Notes under the pieces: generated by a model
Databases searched by the model: none
Seen by the model: the letters and a program-made list of their open reading frames with translations, nothing else
Told to the model about the DNA's origin: nothing
Shown: one piece after another, positions 7,312-7,464 of the stretch
How positions within the stretch are numbered: the first letter of the stretch is position 1
Layout: each line of letters opens with the position of its first letter
NCBI GenBank assembly: GCA_031279915.1
Contig: JAITHO010000106.1
Coordinates: forward strand, 1 to 7,464
DNA: 7,464 nt
Reading direction: 5' to 3'
Origin: Tannerellaceae bacterium
Lineage (GTDB): Bacteria > Bacteroidota > Bacteroidia > Bacteroidales > Tannerellaceae
Translations under genes and position numbers: made by a program

Positions 7312-7344
7312 GGTCATTCCCGCGAAGGCGGGAATCTCCGATCG
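7312..7344 (+). repeat. Left inner hairpin repeat with ATTCCC-N8-GGGAAT core
   Basis: The core at 7316-7335 is ATTCCC, eight bases GCGAAGGC, then GGGAAT, a self-complementary hairpin followed by CTCCGATCG. The layout is the same as the dRS3 repeat known from Neisseria and resembles REP-like sequences in other bacteria. Shared layout does not prove shared origin. Confidence 0.8.
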
Positions 7345-7350
7345 ACTGCT

Positions 7351-7402
7351 GGGACGATTACACTTGCCTTTTTATATGATGCTAATACAATCGTCCCTTT
7401 TT
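7351..7402 (+). terminator. Possible terminator at the centre of the palindrome
   Basis: The 9-bp pair GGGACGATT / AATCGTCCC is followed at once by TTTTT (7398-7402) on the plus strand, downstream of the glycosidase gene. The loop of 29 bases is long for an intrinsic terminator, and the larger surrounding palindrome could fold differently, so the assignment is weak. No better terminator was found between the stop codon and the window end. Confidence 0.35.
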
Positions 7403-7403
7403 C

Positions 7404-7436
7404 CGATCGGAGATTCCCGCTTTCGCGGGAATGACC
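7404..7436 (-). repeat. Right inner hairpin repeat, inverted copy of 7312-7344
   Basis: Read on the minus strand it equals the left copy except for one A in place of G in the hairpin loop region. The ATTCCC/GGGAAT arms are intact, so each copy can fold alone or the two can pair with each other. Confidence 0.8.
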
Positions 7437-7464
7437 TCCTTGGGCAGGCGGGAATGGCCAATTG

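Larger units (their letters stand above)
7193..7464. mobile_element. 272-bp palindromic repeat element after the glycosidase gene
   Basis: The first 40 bases (7193-7232, starting CAATTGGCCATTCCCGCC) and the last 40 (7425-7464) are exact reverse complements. A second inverted pair, 7312-7344 against 7404-7436, matches over 33 bases with one difference, and a third 9-bp pair (GGGACGATT, 7351-7359 against 7389-7397) closes the middle. The element begins 7 bases after the stop codon. It has no transposase and its reading frames look spurious (SFPRRRESP-type peptides are a familiar translation of ATTCCCGC repeats). The right end coincides with the window end, so a target duplication cannot be examined and the repeat may extend further. 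A MITE/REP-type repeat is the likeliest reading; it may also stop transcription from both sides. Confidence 0.65.

Noticed and set aside
7161..7379. 72-residue plus-strand frame overlapping the end of the glycosidase gene
   Set aside because: It overlaps the 3' end of the glycosidase gene in another frame and then translates the ATTCCCGC repeat; the SFPRRRESP-type peptide is a typical product of such repeats.

Overview
The window reads as chromosomal DNA of a gut-type Bacteroidetes (Bacteroidales) bacterium. This rests on three things: the gene content (pyruvate phosphate dikinase, a subgroup Ib aspartate aminotransferase, and a secreted multi-domain glycosidase of the kind these bacteria use on plant glycans); the lack of Shine-Dalgarno-like sequence, with A/T-rich leaders before every start; and matches to the Bacteroides -7 promoter box TAnnTTTG upstream of the genes. 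Species cannot be fixed from this sequence alone.

Layout: (1) 1-1397, minus strand: the N-terminal half of ppdK, cut by the window edge just before the phospho-histidine motif. (2) 1398-2143: a 746-base gene-free stretch. It holds a -7 box for ppdK, a 442-bp long-palindrome element (1536-1977) with 13-bp perfect terminal inverted repeats, a possible 5-bp target duplication and a core of 42-bp tandem units, and then a good rho-independent terminator for the next gene (2006-2037). (3) 2144-3337, minus strand: a complete class I PLP aminotransferase. (4) 3338-3678: a divergent intergenic region with a -7 box on each strand. (5) 3679-7185, plus strand: an 1168-residue secreted enzyme that fuses an exo-beta-1,3-galactanase-like GH43 propeller to a complete GH2 beta-galactosidase-like module. 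(6) 7186-7464: a second, unrelated palindromic repeat element that starts 7 bases after the stop codon. It has perfect 40-bp terminal inverted repeats, the right one ending exactly at the window end, 23-bp units amplified in the left arm only, and two ATTCCC-N8-GGGAAT hairpins.

The two minus-strand genes are central metabolism (pyruvate/PEP interconversion and amino-group transfer). They are probably separate transcription units, because a terminator and the 442-bp element lie between them. The fused glycosidase points to use of type II arabinogalactan or a similar beta-1,3-galactan. No SusC/SusD, sigma/anti-sigma or hybrid two-component genes are visible beside it. The most unusual items are the two non-coding palindromic elements, both built from inverted arms with tandem units inside, and the GH43-GH2 fusion. 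The long reading frames inside both repeat elements look spurious.
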